This document shows positions 15,423 to 17,200 of a stretch of DNA of 17,200 nt, in pieces. The position numbers and the translations under genes were made by a program. The notes under the pieces were generated by a model. That model saw only the letters and a program-made list of their open reading frames with translations, did not search any database and was not told where the DNA came from. The stretch spans positions 1 through 17,200 of the forward strand of contig CAZPQG010000014.1 in the NCBI GenBank assembly GCA_964588685.1, in the 5' to 3' direction. Numbering within the stretch: position 1 is the first letter of the stretch; each line of letters opens with the position of its first letter. The DNA is from CAYVBW01 sp964588685 (GTDB lineage Bacteria; Patescibacteriota; Microgenomatia; UBA1400; PJMF01).

Positions 15423-16226
15423 ATGCAGCAAATTATTAATCTTCTTTTATCTTTTTGTAATTGGGTTGGTAATTTAGTCATAAATTTAGCAACCGGGTTA
15501 GCAAAATTATTTTTGCGGTTAATTCGTTTAACAGGTATTGTTAGCTTATTTAGCAAAACCAGCAGCTATACTCCTAATCAATCAAAAATTAAGTCTTCAG
15601 CTGCTTCCTCTTCAAAAGTGTTAATTTTATTGATTTTTGTTGTAGTTTTGCTGGCTTCAATATTTGTCGGCATTTATTTGAGGGAAGAAGAGAGTCTCGA
15701 TTTTAGCTCCAGACAACAATTTAGCTCTCAACAACAACTTGCTCCAAGCCAGACATCTTTATGGCAAACTTTAGAGTGTGAAGGCAAGGAAATTCAAACA
15801 CGGTTGACGGCACAAGATACAACACAGGAAATTTTTTTAGTTGAACCAAGTGAAGACTCAACCAGAATTACTCAAAAAATTATCTTAGCAGATGCAGCTC
15901 AGGCGCGAAACTTTTCTCAAAACGGAGTAGAATTTGAAATAGAATTGGATCAGGATATAGCATTTGAACCTAGAGGCCATGGAGTATGGTATTTTAAACA
16001 ACAAGATGGTCCGGACTTATTCCGCATCCCTCGTTCTTCTGCCAAGGATGCAGCCAGCGATTTTACTAACAATGTTCAGATTAATGTTCATCAAGAAGAA
16101 GCAGAAAAAGAAAAAATAACAGCTCAGTTGACGATTGCTGATGCTGATTGGCTTACGAGTGCAGAAAGACAATTCCCAATAACAACTTCTTTTATTATTG
16201 AAATTGTTCCCGAGAAACGTAACTAA
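15423..16226 (+). CDS. Single-pass membrane protein with extracytoplasmic beta domain
   Basis: 267 residues. The first ~43 are amphipathic and hydrophobic ('INLLLSFCNWVGNLVINLA', 'LFLRLIRL') and may lie on the membrane. A basic Ser-rich stretch precedes a strong membrane helix at ~65-86, so residues ~90-267 should face outward. This part ends with 'WYFKQQDGPDLFRIPRSSAK' and 'LTIADADWLTSAERQFPITT', close in pattern to the 'D..WL.D..R.YPV.IDPT' ending found in large bacterial wall-associated and CPR surface proteins. I know no function for the family. Only seven bases separate its TAA from the next ATG, so it is very likely co-transcribed with the glycine-rich surface protein and may anchor or export it. 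The ATG has no Shine-Dalgarno. Confidence 0.75.
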   Translation: MQQIINLLLSFCNWVGNLVINLATGLAKLFLRLIRLTGIVSLFSKTSSYTPNQSKIKSSAASSSKVLILLIFVVVLLASIFVGIYLREEESLDFSSRQQFSSQQQLAPSQTSLWQTLECEGKEIQTRLTAQDTTQEIFLVEPSEDSTRITQKIILADAAQARNFSQNGVEFEIELDQDIAFEPRGHGVWYFKQQDGPDLFRIPRSSAKDAASDFTNNVQINVHQEEAEKEKITAQLTIADADWLTSAERQFPITTSFIIEIVPEKRN

Positions 16227-16233
16227 ACCATAA

Positions 16234-17200
16234 ATGAAAATTAAAACAACAGAAAAATTACGTCAGCTGTTGAAGTCTATATTTTATTTGTTGCTGATTT
16301 TACAACTGATTATTCCTTTCAATCTTTTTTTAGGAGCAAAACCTGTTCAAGCAAATACAGAAATTTTTTATAGTTCCGGCACTTGGACGGCTCCTGTTGG
16401 AGCGACAGAAGTATTGGTGGAGGTTTGGGGTGCTGGCGGTGGAGGCGGTTCGCCAAATAATAAAGTTTATACAAGCGGCGGCGGCGGCGGTGCTTATTCA
16501 AGTGATACTGTTACTGTTACTGGCGGCAGCAATTACAGCTACACAGTAGGAACAGGCGGTCAACCTGGAGCTGCCAGTGGAGATTCAGGTGCTGCAGGCG
16601 GAGACACTTATTGGGTTGACACTTCAACAGTGATGGCAAAAGGAGGAGCTGGAGGCTCAGCTACAACACCAGGTGGCTCGGGGGGTGATGCAGCTGCCGG
16701 AGTAGGAAATGTGACATATTCTGGCGGTGATGGTTCAGATGCATCCGCATCTATAAGTGGTGCCGGGGGAGGAGGAGCGGGATCCGGAGGGGCTGGCGGC
16801 CATGCTTCAGGCGGCACAGCCGGAACCGGTACAGCTGATTATGGAGGAGATGGTGGCGCTGGTCGAGATACTGCCGGTGCTGGCTATGATGGTTCAGATT
16901 ATGGCGGCGGCGGCGGCGGCACTTATCGTTCTGGCGGTTCAACATTAGGTGGGGCAGGAGCTCCGGGGTTAATTCGTATAACTTATGAAATTGATCTTTC
17001 TCCTTCTGCTCCTACCAATCTTTTAACCGAAAGCCAAACTAATCCAACCCAAATTACCAACACCACCCCTGATTTTTCTGCTGTCTATAATGATCCGGAG
17101 TCAGGAGATATAGCAGACAATTATCAAATCCAGGTGGATGATAACTCTGATTTTTCCTCAGTTTATTGGGATTCAACTAAAACTGCTATGACTAATTGTA
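16234..17200 (+). CDS. Glycine-rich, FN3-type large surface protein (3' end beyond window)
   Basis: I translated 322 open codons from the ATG at 16234, cut by the window end. A signal peptide (hydrophobic ~16-34) leads to 'AKPVQA', a likely cut site near 41. 'SSGTWTAPVGATEVLVEVWG' begins a glycine-rich domain (~46-250) of the type seen in phage tail fibres and secreted adhesins: 'WGAGGGGG', 'TVTGGSNYSYTVGTGGQPG', with long Gly/Ala/Ser runs and no collagen G-x-y period. Next comes 'SPSAPTNLLTESQTNPTQIT' and 'PDFSAVYNDPESGDIADNY', an Ig/FN3-like module that recurs in giant CPR surface proteins, so the full protein is probably long and repetitive. It lies seven bases after the 15423-16226 gene. 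GGC-repeat tracts (about 16478-16493 and 16903-16920) are slippage-prone. It likely acts at the cell surface in adhesion, by inference. Confidence 0.8.
   Translation, partial: MKIKTTEKLRQLLKSIFYLLLILQLIIPFNLFLGAKPVQANTEIFYSSGTWTAPVGATEVLVEVWGAGGGGGSPNNKVYTSGGGGGAYSSDTVTVTGGSNYSYTVGTGGQPGAASGDSGAAGGDTYWVDTSTVMAKGGAGGSATTPGGSGGDAAAGVGNVTYSGGDGSDASASISGAGGGGAGSGGAGGHASGGTAGTGTADYGGDGGAGRDTAGAGYDGSDYGGGGGGTYRSGGSTLGGAGAPGLIRITYEIDLSPSAPTNLLTESQTNPTQITNTTPDFSAVYNDPESGDIADNYQIQVDDNSDFSSVYWDSTKTAMTNC

Noticed and set aside
16319..16945. Antisense open frames in the glycine-rich region
   Set aside because: They arise because the complement of GGC/GGT-rich coding sequence has few stops. The sense frame carries a signal peptide and a known domain type.
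16430..16960. Collagen-like triple-helix repeat
   Set aside because: Glycines do not keep a strict every-third-residue period; the 'SSGTWTAPVGA...VEVWGAGGGGG' start fits the glycine-rich fibre domain.

Overview
The window most likely comes from a member of the Candidate Phyla Radiation (Patescibacteria). I infer this from protein content: there is one housekeeping enzyme (leucyl-tRNA synthetase), no metabolic operon, and many surface and membrane proteins whose sequence style is common in that group (the 'SFQGRLTD..NP' domain, 'GFQYIY' beta proteins, 'TNPT..T...PDFSA.YNDP' modules, glycine-rich domains, DUF916-like anchors). The DNA is AT-rich, with long AT-rich gaps, and most starts lack a clear Shine-Dalgarno. 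TGA acts as an ordinary stop (leuS and the gene at 3951-5912 both end on it), so the glycine-recoded codes of Gracilibacteria and Absconditabacteria do not apply.

Layout. 1-1840 (-): a large surface protein, open at the window edge, that joins a tyrosine-recombinase SAM-like N-terminal domain to one membrane helix and a phage-fibre-like outer part. 1841-2482: AT-rich gap with a cluster of DnaA-box matches. 2483-3280 (+): a PaaX/Cas2-fold-like regulator, followed by a 670-base gap with no gene I can recognise. 3951-5912 (-): an exported Ig/carboxypeptidase-regulatory-like multi-pass protein. 6334-12107 (-): a five-gene cluster made of a multi-pass membrane protein with a helical tail, then two successive pairs of (secreted beta protein + DUF916/WxLIP-like membrane anchor), ended by a strong intrinsic terminator at 6145-6177. 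12310-15075 (+): leuS with an unusual Ser/Lys-rich N-terminal extension. 15076-15422: gap holding 51-base imperfect repeats that look like a decayed Lys-rich gene on the minus strand. 15423-17200 (+): a two-gene surface operon, a single-pass anchor and a glycine-rich/FN3-type giant surface protein cut by the window end.

How the genes may work together: almost everything except leuS and the PaaX-like gene is predicted to be exported or membrane-anchored. The minus-strand cluster resembles in logic the WxL/DUF916/DUF3324 cell-surface clusters of Gram-positive bacteria: secreted beta-sandwich proteins paired with a TM-anchored binding partner. Here the pair is duplicated and lacks LPXTG sorting. 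I infer a cell-surface assembly or adhesion island, which would suit an episymbiont. The two most noteworthy items are the duplicated WxL-like cassette and the recombinase-domain/surface-fibre chimera.
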